Of a DNA stretch of 64,000 bases, positions 9,551-22,262 are shown piece by piece. Position numbers and translations under genes: made by a program. Every line of letters begins with the position of its first letter. Positions within the stretch are counted from its first letter, which is position 1. The stretch comes from Tyzzerella sp. (lineage in GTDB: Bacteria; Bacillota; Clostridia; Lachnospirales; Lachnospiraceae), in contig JAFQDE010000013.1 in NCBI GenBank assembly GCA_017416155.1, positions 1 to 64,000 on the forward strand. Direction: 5' to 3'. The notes beneath the pieces are model-generated. The model saw only the letters and a list, made by a program, of their open reading frames with translations, made no database searches and had not been told where the DNA came from.

Positions 9551-9580
9551 AAAACCCGTCGCGAGTGTGCGACGGGTTTT
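9551..9580. terminator. bidirectional terminator between araC-like gene and rpsR
   Basis: A perfect 12-bp stem (AAAACCCGTCGC with GCGACGGGTTTT) and a 6-base loop. A and T tracts flank both sides, so it can stop plus-strand araC and minus-strand rpsR transcripts. Confidence 0.9.
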
Positions 9581-9592
9581 AACTTGCTACAA

Positions 9593-9856
9593 TTAATCTT
9601 GAACATATGGCATCAAAGCAATATGTCTAGCTCTCTTAATAGCTACTGTAAGAGCTCTCTGATGTTTTGCACAGTTTCCTGTGATTCTTCTTGGAAGAAT
9701 TTTCCCTCTTTCAGAAACATATTTTCTTAACTTAGCTACGTCTTTGTAGTCGATTTCGTTATTCTCTTTTCCACAGAATACACATACTTTTTTTCTTCTG
9801 CGAACATTTCTTCTCTTCATTGGAGAATCCATTTTACTACCTTTATCAAAAGCCAT
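9593..9856 (-). CDS. rpsR: 30S ribosomal protein S18
   Basis: S18 sits in the 30S platform beside S6. The 87-residue protein has the conserved block [18 protein letters not shown]. It is a zinc-type S18: CVFC in the N-terminal part and a later Cys can form a metal site. A basic RRNVRRRKK tail comes before the core. It is the last gene of the rpsF-ssb-rpsR operon and is followed by a strong terminator. Confidence 0.97.
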   Translation of the reverse strand: MAFDKGSKMDSPMKRRNVRRRKKVCVFCGKENNEIDYKDVAKLRKYVSERGKILPRRITGNCAKHQRALTVAIKRARHIALMPYVQD

Positions 9857-9920
9857 TTGTCAATACCTCCTATTTTATTCTCGAACACGTACGTTCAAAC
9901 CATACTACACAATTAATCGC

Positions 9921-10367
9921 TTAGCTGAATGGTAATTCTTCATCAATTCCGTCCGGAATATTCATGAAGCCATCGCCAATATCTGAACTTGGTGATGGTG
10001 CCGGGCTTGCCTGATAGTTGTTAACCGGAGCTGCTGAACCGCCTGCTGCTTTGCTCTCAGCAAATTCTTGTTCTTCTACAACGATGTCTGTTGTATATAC
10101 CTTTGCACCGTCTCTGTTAGTATAACTTCCAGTCTGGATACGTCCGGTAATTGCAATCTTTGTGCCTTGGCGCAAATATCTCTCAGCGAATTCTGCCTGT
10201 CTTCCAAATGCTACACAGTTAATAAAATCTGCTGTTGGCTCATTTTCACGTCTGAAACGACGGTCTACTGCCAATGAGTAACGCGCAACTGCTGTTGCGT
10301 TCTCACCCTGTGAGTATCTAACTTCAGGATCTCTTGTTAAACGTCCCATTAAAATTACTTTATTCAT
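9921..10367 (-). CDS. ssb: single-stranded DNA-binding protein
   Basis: Protects single-stranded DNA and recruits repair and replication partners. It has 148 residues. The OB fold occupies 1-105 (MNKVILMGRLTRDPEVRY; FINCVAFGRQAEFAERYLRQG). A flexible Gly/Pro/Ser linker follows, with the acidic partner-binding tip DEELPF near the end. One extra Ser follows the usual terminal Phe. It lies between rpsF and rpsR, 18 bases after rpsF, the standard Firmicutes order. Confidence 0.97.
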   Translation of the reverse strand: MNKVILMGRLTRDPEVRYSQGENATAVARYSLAVDRRFRRENEPTADFINCVAFGRQAEFAERYLRQGTKIAITGRIQTGSYTNRDGAKVYTTDIVVEEQEFAESKAAGGSAAPVNNYQASPAPSPSSDIGDGFMNIPDGIDEELPFS

Positions 10368-10385
10368 TACGATTCCTCTTTTCTC

Positions 10386-10673
10386 TTATGCTTCTTGTCT
10401 AACGCATAAATATCTCAACACATTGTCCATGATACGAAGTCTTGCTTCGATCTCAGCTGGAGCTGTAGCGTCAGCTTCGAAGTGGATGAAGTAGTAGTAT
10501 CCTTCTCTCATCTTCTGAATCTCGTAAGCTAATCTCTTCTTACCCCATTCATCAACGTCAGAAACTTGGCCACCGAAACGAGTAATGTAAGCTTGTACTT
10601 TCTCGATTACTGCCGCTCTAGCGTCGTCTTCGATTTTTGCATTGACAACAACTGCTAATTCATATTTGTTCAT
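10386..10673 (-). CDS. rpsF: 30S ribosomal protein S6
   Basis: S6 pairs with S18 on the 30S platform. The 95-residue ferredoxin-like protein begins MNKYELAVVVNAKIEDD and holds WGKKRLAYEIQKMREGYYYF, the conserved core. It starts 8 bases after AAGGAGG. The leader carries a GC-rich hairpin typical of the S6:S18 autoregulatory site. Confidence 0.97.
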   Translation of the reverse strand: MNKYELAVVVNAKIEDDARAAVIEKVQAYITRFGGQVSDVDEWGKKRLAYEIQKMREGYYYFIHFEADATAPAEIEARLRIMDNVLRYLCVRQEA

Positions 10674-10689
10674 GTCGTTTGCACCTCCT

Positions 10690-10732
10690 TATGGTCTCTG
10701 GCCCCCGGTACTTTGCCGGGAACAAGGAATAA
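10690..10732 (-). promoter_or_regulatory. putative S6:S18-binding leader of rpsF
   Basis: In the transcript, CCCGG (10716-10720) pairs with CCGGG (10704-10708) around a CAAAGTA loop, followed by GGCC. Many bacterial rpsF leaders carry a hairpin with a CCG box that mimics the S18 site on 16S rRNA and binds the S6:S18 dimer for feedback. The match is by position and shape only; no covariance test was possible. Confidence 0.55.
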
Positions 10733-10753
10733 AATAATATATCACAATTTGGT

Positions 10754-10782
10754 ATATTAACATATTTATGCAACTATTTCAA
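10754..10782 (-). promoter_or_regulatory. sigma-A type promoter of rpsF-ssb-rpsR
   Basis: -35 TTGAAA (10777-10782) and -10 TAATAT (10754-10759) with a 17-base spacer on the minus strand. The -35 lies inside the last codons of the DUF951 gene. The predicted start is near 10747, about 75 bases before rpsF, leaving room for the leader hairpin. Confidence 0.55.
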
Positions 10783-10965
10783 GCCCTTTTTAATTTCTTT
10801 TGTATTCTTCTCCACTAATTTTCTTGCAATCATAATCTGATGCCCGCATCCTACACATTTTAGTCTGAAATCTGCTCCAACTCGCAGAATCTCCCACTCA
10901 AAGCTGCCGCACGGATGCTTCTTTTTCATCTTAATGATATCGCCCACTTCATACTGCTCTGCCAT
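10774..10965 (-). CDS. DUF951 family protein
   Basis: A 63-residue protein starting at MAEQYEVGDIIKMKKKHPCG, two bases after the sortase stop, with GGAG upstream inside the sortase gene. Cys19 and the C-V-G-C-G motif (Cys37, Cys40) suggest a small metal site. The family is widespread in Firmicutes near rpsF/ssb and has no firmly known function. It was once noted as nucleic-acid-binding-like because of its small beta-barrel. The close packing suggests cotranscription with the sortase gene. Confidence 0.85.
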   Translation of the reverse strand: MAEQYEVGDIIKMKKKHPCGSFEWEILRVGADFRLKCVGCGHQIMIARKLVEKNTKEIKKGLK

Positions 10966-10967
10966 AC

Positions 10968-11792
10968 CTATTCTCCTACCACTGTCTCGCCGACTTTTAC
11001 TCCATGTACAAGGAGTCTCTGGGTCTCCGTCACGTTCGTACATGTGGAGAGACTCACTATCTGTGATCCTGCATTTACTTCCACACCTGTATCAAAACGA
11101 GCAACGCTCTTTATATAATCCAGATAATCTAGATATTCTTCATCGCTATTAAAAAACCTTGTATAACTTTTGGAAGTATCCTCCACAATACACACTGCAA
11201 ATATCTGATACTTTACCTCTTTGCCATCCGGTGTATAGATGTAAAAATACGGATTCTGTTCATAATACTCCTTTGTCTTAAACTTACGAAGTTGTCCAAA
11301 CATCGAACCATTCTTCATATTATGTCCGTAGACAAACGTGTTGGAATCACTGAAATCTCCTTCATTACCTGCATCCATGAAAATACTTCCGGATGAATTC
11401 TTCTTTCCCTCGAAAGTTCTTGTCAGGTATTTGTCATTGTCGCTGCCCTTCACAATCGGATAATTTATTTTCTTTGGCTCATCAAACTGAATCCATCCTA
11501 CAACATCACCATTTGTTTTTCTGAGTTTGTCGAAATCCACCTTAAGTGTAGTGTGCACCTTGGCGGGTTCTCCTTCCTCTTCTTTTGTTTGCTCACTATT
11601 CTCCGAAATCTGAGTTTCTATGACTTCTTCTGCAATATGGTCATATTCTTTATCGCCCTTGCGATATTCCGTATAAATACCGATTAGCTTATATGCCGAA
11701 AAAACAAATACACCTATTGCAATGACTAACACAATCGTACTTGCCACATTTGTCTTTCTTCTGCCTCCACGTCGCCTTCCGTTCTCTTTCAT
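10968..11792 (-). CDS. class B sortase
   Basis: A cell-wall transpeptidase of 274 residues from the ATG at 11792 (GAGGGGG upstream). It has a basic N-terminus, one membrane helix (about 17-40), an acidic linker (50-78) and a sortase domain. The catalytic His157 is in YGHNM, Cys251 in LSTCTN and Arg259 in TQRLLVHG. The long helix-rich insertion before the Cys is the class B trait. No surface substrate with a sorting signal is encoded beside it, and the large surface protein at 57.7 kb lacks one. The substrate is therefore unknown. It follows the desulfidase gene by 10 bases. Confidence 0.9.
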   Translation of the reverse strand: MKENGRRRGGRRKTNVASTIVLVIAIGVFVFSAYKLIGIYTEYRKGDKEYDHIAEEVIETQISENSEQTKEEEGEPAKVHTTLKVDFDKLRKTNGDVVGWIQFDEPKKINYPIVKGSDNDKYLTRTFEGKKNSSGSIFMDAGNEGDFSDSNTFVYGHNMKNGSMFGQLRKFKTKEYYEQNPYFYIYTPDGKEVKYQIFAVCIVEDTSKSYTRFFNSDEEYLDYLDYIKSVARFDTGVEVNAGSQIVSLSTCTNVTETQRLLVHGVKVGETVVGE

Positions 11793-11802
11793 ATGTCCCC
11801 CT

Positions 11803-13074
11803 CTATTTTTCTCGCATAATCTCCACAATTGTCTTTTCAGTCTCTATCATGCCCGGAGATGCAATTCTTCCCATGTTACGCATCGTTTCTTCCGGCGTTT
11901 TCCCATTAATTCCATGTACAGGAGCAATAGATACCCCTGCCATCGCCATTTCCACCGCACGAAAAGCAGCATCGACTGCTACGATTCCTTTCATCGTACA
12001 TCCCTGATTGCCACCGTCACAGATCATCCCCGTAATTCCGGATGCCATATTGCAAATGACTCGCTCCATATCAGAAATATTTCCGCCCTTCAAATAACAA
12101 AGTCCGCAGGCCATTCCTGTTCCTGCTGCGATTCCACATCCACAGAATGCTGACAGCTTACCTGAATATTCTTTGATATACATCGTAATCAGGTAGCTAA
12201 GTGCTGTTGCACGAATTAGCTTGTCTTCCGTAATCTCTGTCTGGTGAATCTGTTGATAAGCAAACAGCGGCAAGGACGCGATAATTCCATGTGCTCCACT
12301 TCCGGTAATGCTCATTGCCGGCTTATCAAGTCCGAGAACTCTCGCTTCAATAGCTCCGTTGCATAGCAGTTGCGCCGTCCTCACTTCATCATCAGACAAC
12401 AGTTTCCCACCATTAGTCTTCTTTAACAGCGGACCTAATGTGGTTTTGTTCGAACGAAGCCCTTCCTCCAAAAGTTCCATATTCATAGTAAAAGCTTCTC
12501 TGATAAACGCAATCTCTTTTTCATCTACACCGTCTATGTATTCCACAAAATCCCGCAATGTATATCTATGAATGACTGCAACCGCTGCTTCAGCTTGTGC
12601 TTTTCTTTCCTTTTCAAACAATACTTGTCCATTCTTTTCGATGAAATAGATATCCGTATGCCCCCCTGCAATGCGAACCAAACATTCATCCTGCTTGGTC
12701 TTTACAGTTGCATCTATCGTGATATCAGAACCAATATGGCTAAGAATAACCTTTATCTTACCTTGTTCTACAAGCTTCTGCGCAACAATGTTGTCCTGCT
12801 CGGTCACACATTCCAAGGACTCCAAACTTTTTCCAGCATCCCCTGCAACATATCCCAACGCTGCTGCAAATACGTTTCCAACCTCATCTGAATGCGGTAT
12901 TCCACAAGTAAATGCGTTCTTATACATACCAGAATTCAGAGAAACACGCACTTCCATCAGCTCGCCTTCCGTATATTGCTTTGCTGTTGATACGGCAAAT
13001 GCAATTGCACCAGGTTCAGTGACACCAAGCGCCGGTTTCATATCATTTTGAATCATCTGTGTAAATAAATTCAT
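11803..13074 (-). CDS. CyuA-like L-cysteine desulfidase / serine dehydratase alpha family (UPF0597)
   Basis: A 423-residue protein of the UPF0597/YhaM family. The E. coli member CyuA degrades L-cysteine to pyruvate, ammonia and sulfide with an iron-sulfur cluster. Conserved Cys clusters are visible: CGCGIAAGTGMACG (about 313-326), CDGGNQGC (about 354-361), plus the GSGAHGI motif. The start ALGVTEPGAIA block is typical. It probably detoxifies or catabolises cysteine in the cytosol. It heads a small group followed by sortase and DUF951, with murA ending in a terminator upstream. Confidence 0.82.
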   Translation of the reverse strand: MNLFTQMIQNDMKPALGVTEPGAIAFAVSTAKQYTEGELMEVRVSLNSGMYKNAFTCGIPHSDEVGNVFAAALGYVAGDAGKSLESLECVTEQDNIVAQKLVEQGKIKVILSHIGSDITIDATVKTKQDECLVRIAGGHTDIYFIEKNGQVLFEKERKAQAEAAVAVIHRYTLRDFVEYIDGVDEKEIAFIREAFTMNMELLEEGLRSNKTTLGPLLKKTNGGKLLSDDEVRTAQLLCNGAIEARVLGLDKPAMSITGSGAHGIIASLPLFAYQQIHQTEITEDKLIRATALSYLITMYIKEYSGKLSAFCGCGIAAGTGMACGLCYLKGGNISDMERVICNMASGITGMICDGGNQGCTMKGIVAVDAAFRAVEMAMAGVSIAPVHGINGKTPEETMRNMGRIASPGMIETEKTIVEIMREK

Positions 13075-13117
13075 ACCATATCCCCTCGTACTGTTCTAAA
13101 TGAACATTTCAAATGGC

Positions 13118-13146
13118 AGAAAAAGGTGGGACTGTTTCCCCACCTT
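13118..13146 (-). terminator. terminator of murA
   Basis: An 8-bp stem (CCCACCTT at 13139-13146 with AAGGTGGG at 13123-13130 on plus) and a loop of 8. A five-U run follows in the minus-strand transcript (AAAAA at 13120-13124 on plus), just past the murA stop. Confidence 0.85.
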
Positions 13147-13159
13147 CCTGCTTACTGTC

Positions 13160-14452
13160 TTATCCTACTTTTAATTTAAACTTTTGAATCTCTTTCTCGC
13201 TTGATACGAGTTCAATCATTGCACCGATGCCACGAAGTTTTTCATCAAATCGCTCATATCCCCTCTGGATATATATAATATCATCCACAATTGTAATACC
13301 TTCTGTCGCCATGCCTGCGATAACAAGTGCCGCACCTGCTCTAAGGTCAGGCGCTCCTACTCTTGCGCCTGAGAGCCTCTCTACACCCGCAATAATTGCG
13401 GTGTTGCCCTCAATCTTAACATTGGCTCCCATGCGGGATAATTCATCTAAATATTTAAAACGGTTTTCAAAAATACTTTCTGTGATTACACTGGTTCCTT
13501 CACTCAATGCCATTGTCACACCAATCTGCGGTTGCATATCTGTTGGATAGCCCGGGTATGGCAACGTCTTTACATGTGTACTCTTGAGTCTATCCTTCGC
13601 AACAACACGTACGGCATCGTCAAATTCTTCTACCTCGCAACCCATCTCGATAAGTTTAGCAGTTGTTGCCTCCAAATGCTTTGGAATTACGTTAAGAACC
13701 GTAACATCCCCCTTCGTTGCTGCAGCTGCAAACATAAACGTTCCCGCCTCAATCTGGTCCGGAATGATAGAATATTCTGTCTTATGGAGTCTTGGTACAC
13801 CCTTGATACGAATCACATCGGTACCTGCACCTTTGATATTGGCACCCATACTGTTCAGAAAGTTCGCAACATCTACCACGTGAGGCTCTTTTGCAACATT
13901 TTCCAAGATGGTCTTACCTTCTGCCATAGCCGCCGCCATCATCACGTTGATGGTTGCACCTACACTGACTACATCGAAAAAGATGTGTGAACATTTCAAC
14001 TCTTCGGCTTCTGCAATCACCATACCACTCTCAATGGTTACTTCTGCACCTAATGCACGAAAACCTTTCAAGTGCTGGTCAATCGGTCTGCTTCCGATAT
14101 TACATCCTCCCGGAAGAGGAACCTCAGCTCTATGATACTTTCCAAGTAAAGCTCCTAAAAAGTAATATGATCCTCTGATTTTTTTCATACTGTCATAATC
14201 AATGCTTACATTTTTTACTGTGGAAGCATTAATACGAACCGTATGTCTGTCTATACGCTGAACCATTGCACCAATCTCACTGATTGCCTCCAGCATTACA
14301 TTAATATCGCTCACATCCGGCAGGTTGTCGATTAAGACAGTCTCATCTGTCATAATTGCTGCAACAAGAATTGCGAGAGCCGCATTTTTTGCGCCACCAA
14401 TCTCAACTTCTCCTACCAGCGGATGTCCGCCTTTGATTATATATTGCTCCAT
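13160..14452 (-). CDS. murA: UDP-N-acetylglucosamine 1-carboxyvinyltransferase
   Basis: The first committed step of peptidoglycan precursor synthesis: transfer of enolpyruvate from PEP to UDP-GlcNAc in the cytosol. It has 430 residues, full length. Lys22-Asn23 in GGAKNAA and the catalytic Cys117 in LPGGCNIGSRPIDQH are present, so it should be fosfomycin-sensitive. The substrate-binding PYPGYPTDMQ loop is intact. Firmicutes often carry two MurA paralogues, and this window cannot say which this is. It starts after GAGG and ends at its own terminator. Confidence 0.96.
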   Translation of the reverse strand: MEQYIIKGGHPLVGEVEIGGAKNAALAILVAAIMTDETVLIDNLPDVSDINVMLEAISEIGAMVQRIDRHTVRINASTVKNVSIDYDSMKKIRGSYYFLGALLGKYHRAEVPLPGGCNIGSRPIDQHLKGFRALGAEVTIESGMVIAEAEELKCSHIFFDVVSVGATINVMMAAAMAEGKTILENVAKEPHVVDVANFLNSMGANIKGAGTDVIRIKGVPRLHKTEYSIIPDQIEAGTFMFAAAATKGDVTVLNVIPKHLEATTAKLIEMGCEVEEFDDAVRVVAKDRLKSTHVKTLPYPGYPTDMQPQIGVTMALSEGTSVITESIFENRFKYLDELSRMGANVKIEGNTAIIAGVERLSGARVGAPDLRAGAALVIAGMATEGITIVDDIIYIQRGYERFDEKLRGIGAMIELVSSEKEIQKFKLKVG

Positions 14453-14493
14453 TTTACACCTCTGTCATTATACTCCAAAAGATATTATAACAC

Positions 14494-14524
14494 AAAATAG
14501 GAGGTTTGTTAACCTCCTATTTTT
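14494..14524 (-). terminator. terminator overlapping the aroK stop
   Basis: A perfect 10-bp stem (ATAGGAGGTT 14497-14506 with AACCTCCTAT 14511-14520) and a 4-base loop, flanked by A and T tracts on both sides. The aroK stop codon is inside it. Confidence 0.85.
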
Positions 14525-15015
14525 TCAAACAGTTCTAAAACCGTGTCAATGGTCTCCTCCAAATCTAATCCCTCTTCGGAAATTGTATAATCTGCATATT
14601 TTTCAAACAATTTCACACGCTCATCATACAGGTCTTTAAGCGTCTGCCCTTCTTTAAGTACAACTCCTCTGTTCTTTGCATTTGAGATTCGGTTATAGAT
14701 ATCTTCGTATGATGTTTTCAAATAGATAACTGTTCCTATGGCTTTGAAATGTAGCATTGCTTCTTCACAGTAAACTACACTGCCACCAGGCGAAATTACT
14801 GCATTTTCCACAATCAAATCTCTGTTTACCTGATTCTCAATCTCAAGAAAACCTTCATTTCCAACATCAGCAATGATATCTTTCAAAAGTCGAGCTTCCT
14901 GCTTTTGAATCAACAAATCTGTATCGACAAAATCATAACCCAGTCTCTTGGCAACAACAACACCGACTGTACTCTTGCCCGATGCAGGCATTCCAATAAG
15001 AATAATATTTTTCAT
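14509..15015 (-). CDS. aroK: shikimate kinase
   Basis: Phosphorylates shikimate at O3 in the chorismate pathway. It has 168 residues, normal size. Walker A is GMPASGKST (8-16), the shikimate-binding DTD is at 31-33, and the PGGSVV loop and the LID region (NRGVV) are visible. It lies alone between an unknown gene and murA rather than in an aro operon. It begins after AGGAG and ends in a strong terminator that includes its stop codon. Confidence 0.93.
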   Translation of the reverse strand: MKNIILIGMPASGKSTVGVVVAKRLGYDFVDTDLLIQKQEARLLKDIIADVGNEGFLEIENQVNRDLIVENAVISPGGSVVYCEEAMLHFKAIGTVIYLKTSYEDIYNRISNAKNRGVVLKEGQTLKDLYDERVKLFEKYADYTISEEGLDLEETIDTVLELFEKIGG

Positions 15016-15033
15016 ATATGCTCCTGTTATCTT

Positions 15034-15423
15034 TTAGTAAAATCTGCGTCTGTCTCTCCTGTGTCTGCTTCTTCGACGGAACAACTCTTGAAAAAGTAAA
15101 ATCTGTATCAAATCTCGGAGCCCTTCATTGTTTCTTGAAGCTTGCATCTCCATTTCCATGTCATCCCCTGGCTGTTCCTTCTGCACCCTGTCATAGATAC
15201 GACTGCACATCAGATACATCTGTAATTGATCCGGATATTCATCATAAATCATGCTTCCTTCATATGACATCCGATCGCATTCTTCCTCCACATAAGGTAA
15301 AAGTCGTTTCACCGTCATCGGATACATACTTTTCATATACTCAAAGTCCCGTCGTTCCATTCGCTCATCGTCATACTGCATTGGCATGGGATAGGCCATG
15401 TAATATGGCAAACGATGTTCCAT
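15034..15423 (-). CDS. unknown protein, Met/Tyr-rich N-terminus and Arg-rich tail
   Basis: 129 residues from MEHRLPYYMAYPMPM; the frame extends to 15510 and would overlap atpC, but the inner ATG is preferred. The core reads MYPMTVKRLLPYVEEECDRM-x-YEGSMIYDEYPD, with an acidic helical pattern and a conserved-looking EECDRMxYEGS block. The end is strongly basic (RRRSRHRRDRRR). It resembles small Clostridia proteins I remember only as hypothetical. The Tyr/Pro/Met start recalls spore-coat-like proteins, but that is a weak analogy. It lies 61 bases after atpC and 18 before aroK. Confidence 0.65.
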   Translation of the reverse strand: MEHRLPYYMAYPMPMQYDDERMERRDFEYMKSMYPMTVKRLLPYVEEECDRMSYEGSMIYDEYPDQLQMYLMCSRIYDRVQKEQPGDDMEMEMQASRNNEGLRDLIQILLFQELFRRRSRHRRDRRRFY

Positions 15424-15484
15424 AACACACACTTCCAATCTAAATACACTATAATACATAGTATGCAGATTTACAAATTTGGTG

Positions 15485-15745
15485 CTACTTCCAATTTGCG
15501 CTCTCCGCAAGCACTGTGATTCTGTCCTTCAGTATCTCTGCGAATCCGCCGGAAATCTCTATTTTTTTCACTTCGCCACTGTCATGTACTTTCATCACAC
15601 ATGGTGCAAGCACCGTAGTTAGCGGAATGTGATTCGGGTATACACCCATTCTTCCCTCGACAGTTGTGAATTCCACAAAGGTTCCTGTTCCTTCGTAGAA
15701 CAACTGCTCCGGTGATATGATTTTCACTTCGAATTTGTCTGCCAT
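15485..15745 (-). CDS. atpC: F-type ATP synthase epsilon subunit, lacking C-terminal helical domain
   Basis: Epsilon of the F1 central stalk, 86 residues from MADKFEVKI (GAGGTG upstream). Usual epsilon subunits have about 130-140. The N-terminal beta-sandwich is complete (EGRMGVYPNHIPLTTVL; GGFAEILKDRITVLAE). The protein stops at SANWK, where the two-helix C-terminal domain would begin. Nothing like that domain is readable in the next frames downstream. The missing part is the one that inhibits ATP hydrolysis and binds ATP in other species. Last gene of the atp operon. Confidence 0.93.
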   Translation of the reverse strand: MADKFEVKIISPEQLFYEGTGTFVEFTTVEGRMGVYPNHIPLTTVLAPCVMKVHDSGEVKKIEISGGFAEILKDRITVLAESANWK

Positions 15746-15756
15746 ACCCGTCACCT

Positions 15757-17160
<1,404 letters not shown>

Positions 17161-18033
17161 CTATCCGATAGCTTCCGCTCCGGCTATAATTTCTGTTAAT
17201 TCCTGTGTAATAGCACCCTGACGGGCTCTATTGTATTTCAGCTCCAAATCACTGATAATTTCTTCTGCATTGTTCGTCGCCGAGTCCATTGCCTGCATAC
17301 GCGCGCCATTTTCACTCGCAACTGCCTCCACAAAGGCGCCATACAAAATGCTGGTCATATACTTCGGAATCAGAAGCGCAATTGCCTCTTCCTCCTCCGG
17401 CTCAAAATTCATAGGCGTGAGTTTATCAAGTTCACTCAGTTCCTCTGCATCTGCCTGCATACCTTCCGCATCTACCGGGAGCAACTTCATGAGCTTCGGT
17501 ACCTGACTCACTGTATTCTTAAACTCTGTATATGCCACATAGATTTCTCCGATTTCACCATTTGCAAAATCTGAAAGAAGTCTCTCTCCAATCTCTTTCG
17601 CATCCGCAAAGGTCGGCTCTTCGATTATGTCTGAGTAATCGGCTACAATTTTGTAACCTTTACGCTCCAAACCTTCTACACCTTTTCGACCCACGGTATA
17701 AAGACGGACATTTTCTTTCTCAAATCCGCTTCCCATAACCATTCTCACAATGTTGGCATTATAGCCACCTGCAAGACCCCGGTTCGAAGTAACTGTCACG
17801 ATTGCAACATTTTTCGAATCACTGCCCTTCACATATGGGTGGTCCACATTACCCGCCTTAGCGAGCATGGAGGTGATGGTCTTATACATATATGTGAAAT
17901 ATGCCTTTGAATTCTCAGCACGCTGTCTTGCCCTCTGTAGTTTAACTGTAGAGACTAACTTCATGGCCTTTGTAATCTGTTGCGTACTCTGGATACTTGT
18001 GCGGCGTCTTTTAATTTCTCTCATTGATGCCAT
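17161..18033 (-). CDS. atpG: F-type ATP synthase gamma subunit
   Basis: The rotating central stalk of F1. It has 290 residues. N- and C-terminal coiled-coil helices are evident: start MASMREIKRRRTSIQSTQQITKAM and end NRARQGAITQELTEIIAGA, both family signatures. It starts two bases after the atpA stop. Confidence 0.97.
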   Translation of the reverse strand: MASMREIKRRRTSIQSTQQITKAMKLVSTVKLQRARQRAENSKAYFTYMYKTITSMLAKAGNVDHPYVKGSDSKNVAIVTVTSNRGLAGGYNANIVRMVMGSGFEKENVRLYTVGRKGVEGLERKGYKIVADYSDIIEEPTFADAKEIGERLLSDFANGEIGEIYVAYTEFKNTVSQVPKLMKLLPVDAEGMQADAEELSELDKLTPMNFEPEEEEAIALLIPKYMTSILYGAFVEAVASENGARMQAMDSATNNAEEIISDLELKYNRARQGAITQELTEIIAGAEAIG

Positions 18034-18035
18034 GA

Positions 18036-20099
<2,064 letters not shown>

Positions 20100-20112
<13 letters not shown>

Positions 20113-20615
20113 GTCTGTTCACCCATTTCTTTCAGAGTCTCTTCAATGAGACCTTCTTGAACTTTTGTGTCAATGGAAGCGGTGACAACCTTCTGCGCCA
20201 TCATAGTCGCAATCGCAATCATTTCCTGCTTCATATCATCCAATGCATGTTTCTTTTCTAATTCAATCTCTGCATTGGCACGTTCCATGATGCGGGCAGC
20301 CTCCTCCTTCGCTTCCGCCACAATTTTGGCTTCGTTTTTCATAGCCTTTTTGCGCGCTTCGCTGAGGATTTCTTCCGCCTCTTTCTTTATCTCTTTTAAC
20401 TTTTGTTCGTACTCTTCCTTATAGATAGTCGCTTCCTGCCTCTCGCGTTTCGCGGTCTCCTGCTCGTCAAACACACGTTGTTTTCTCTTTTCCAGCATGT
20501 CTCTGACCGGATTGAACAAAAGATACGATAATAACGAAAACAACACTAGCATACTGAGTGCCAGAACAACTGCATCAAAAAGGAATTGCGCGTCAAGTGA
20601 AAATAAACGCTCCAA
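20100..20615 (-). CDS. atpF: F-type ATP synthase b subunit
   Basis: The peripheral stalk. It has 171 residues: one membrane helix (about 12-34) followed by a long charged coiled coil rich in Glu, Lys and Ala to the end. A single b gene is present, so a homodimer is expected. It overlaps atpH by 13 bases. Confidence 0.95.
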
Positions 20616-20631
20616 GGTTTTATTCCCCTTC

Positions 20632-21629
<998 letters not shown>

Positions 21630-21633
21630 TTGA

Positions 21634-22032
21634 TCAACCTCCTTTTCTTACATGTTGAATCTTTTGAAATAGTTTGTGCGTAAATGGCTGTAAATACGCA
21701 GCTAACTTGAGCGGAAATACTCCGATTAAAAGCGTCACATAGTTTCCTATTCTAAAATAGATGACTGCTCCCGCCACAAGCAGCGTAACCACCATACGCG
21801 TTGCATATCCTAGCCTGACATGCTTTGTTGCGCCGGCTTCTCCAAGGTCAACCGCCTCTTCAATGGACCGATACATATGAATTGCGGAAAAGAGACATAT
21901 CCCAATACCACTCCATAGCCCAACTGCATCATATAGATAGTTCTTCGAGACAATGAGACACACAATCTGAATGCCTATGCCAAGAGCAACAATTCCGGTA
22001 AGTAATTCGAGTAATGTCTGATTCTTTTTCAT
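21634..22032 (-). CDS. atpI: ATP synthase subunit I family membrane protein
   Basis: 132 residues, four predicted membrane helices. Its position before atpB and its general layout fit the AtpI (ATP synthase I, UncI) family, implicated in c-ring assembly and in Mg2+ or Na+ handling. Sequence similarity in this family is low, so the call leans on context. It overlaps the AtpZ-like stop by four bases (ATGA). Confidence 0.75.
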   Translation of the reverse strand: MKKNQTLLELLTGIVALGIGIQIVCLIVSKNYLYDAVGLWSGIGICLFSAIHMYRSIEEAVDLGEAGATKHVRLGYATRMVVTLLVAGAVIYFRIGNYVTLLIGVFPLKLAAYLQPFTHKLFQKIQHVRKGG

Positions 22033-22262
22033 TCTTCCTCTTCCTCGTCTGCAATGGTCTTAGTTGCATGTCGCACCAATGCATAGACATTTCTTCCGCC
22101 GGCGAGTACTCCCAAAATAATAAATGGGATAGTCAGAGGTATCGATAACTTGTCCTCCAACCATACGCCTGCGATTGTACATAAAATCACCGGTGCAACC
22201 ATACTGATTCCCAGTTGCGATATTAATGAAAACGTCTGAAAAACACTTTTTCTATTCTTCAT
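22029..22262 (-). CDS. atpZ: AtpZ/AtpI-like small membrane protein
   Basis: 77 residues with two hydrophobic hairpin helices (about 13-34 and 42-62; LISQLGISMVAPVILCTIAG). This matches the F0F1-ATPase-associated AtpZ family. An acidic tail of five Glu ends it. It is the first gene of the ATP synthase set and its start overlaps the trmL stop by 11 bases. Confidence 0.78.
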   Translation of the reverse strand: MKNRKSVFQTFSLISQLGISMVAPVILCTIAGVWLEDKLSIPLTIPFIILGVLAGGRNVYALVRHATKTIADEEEEE

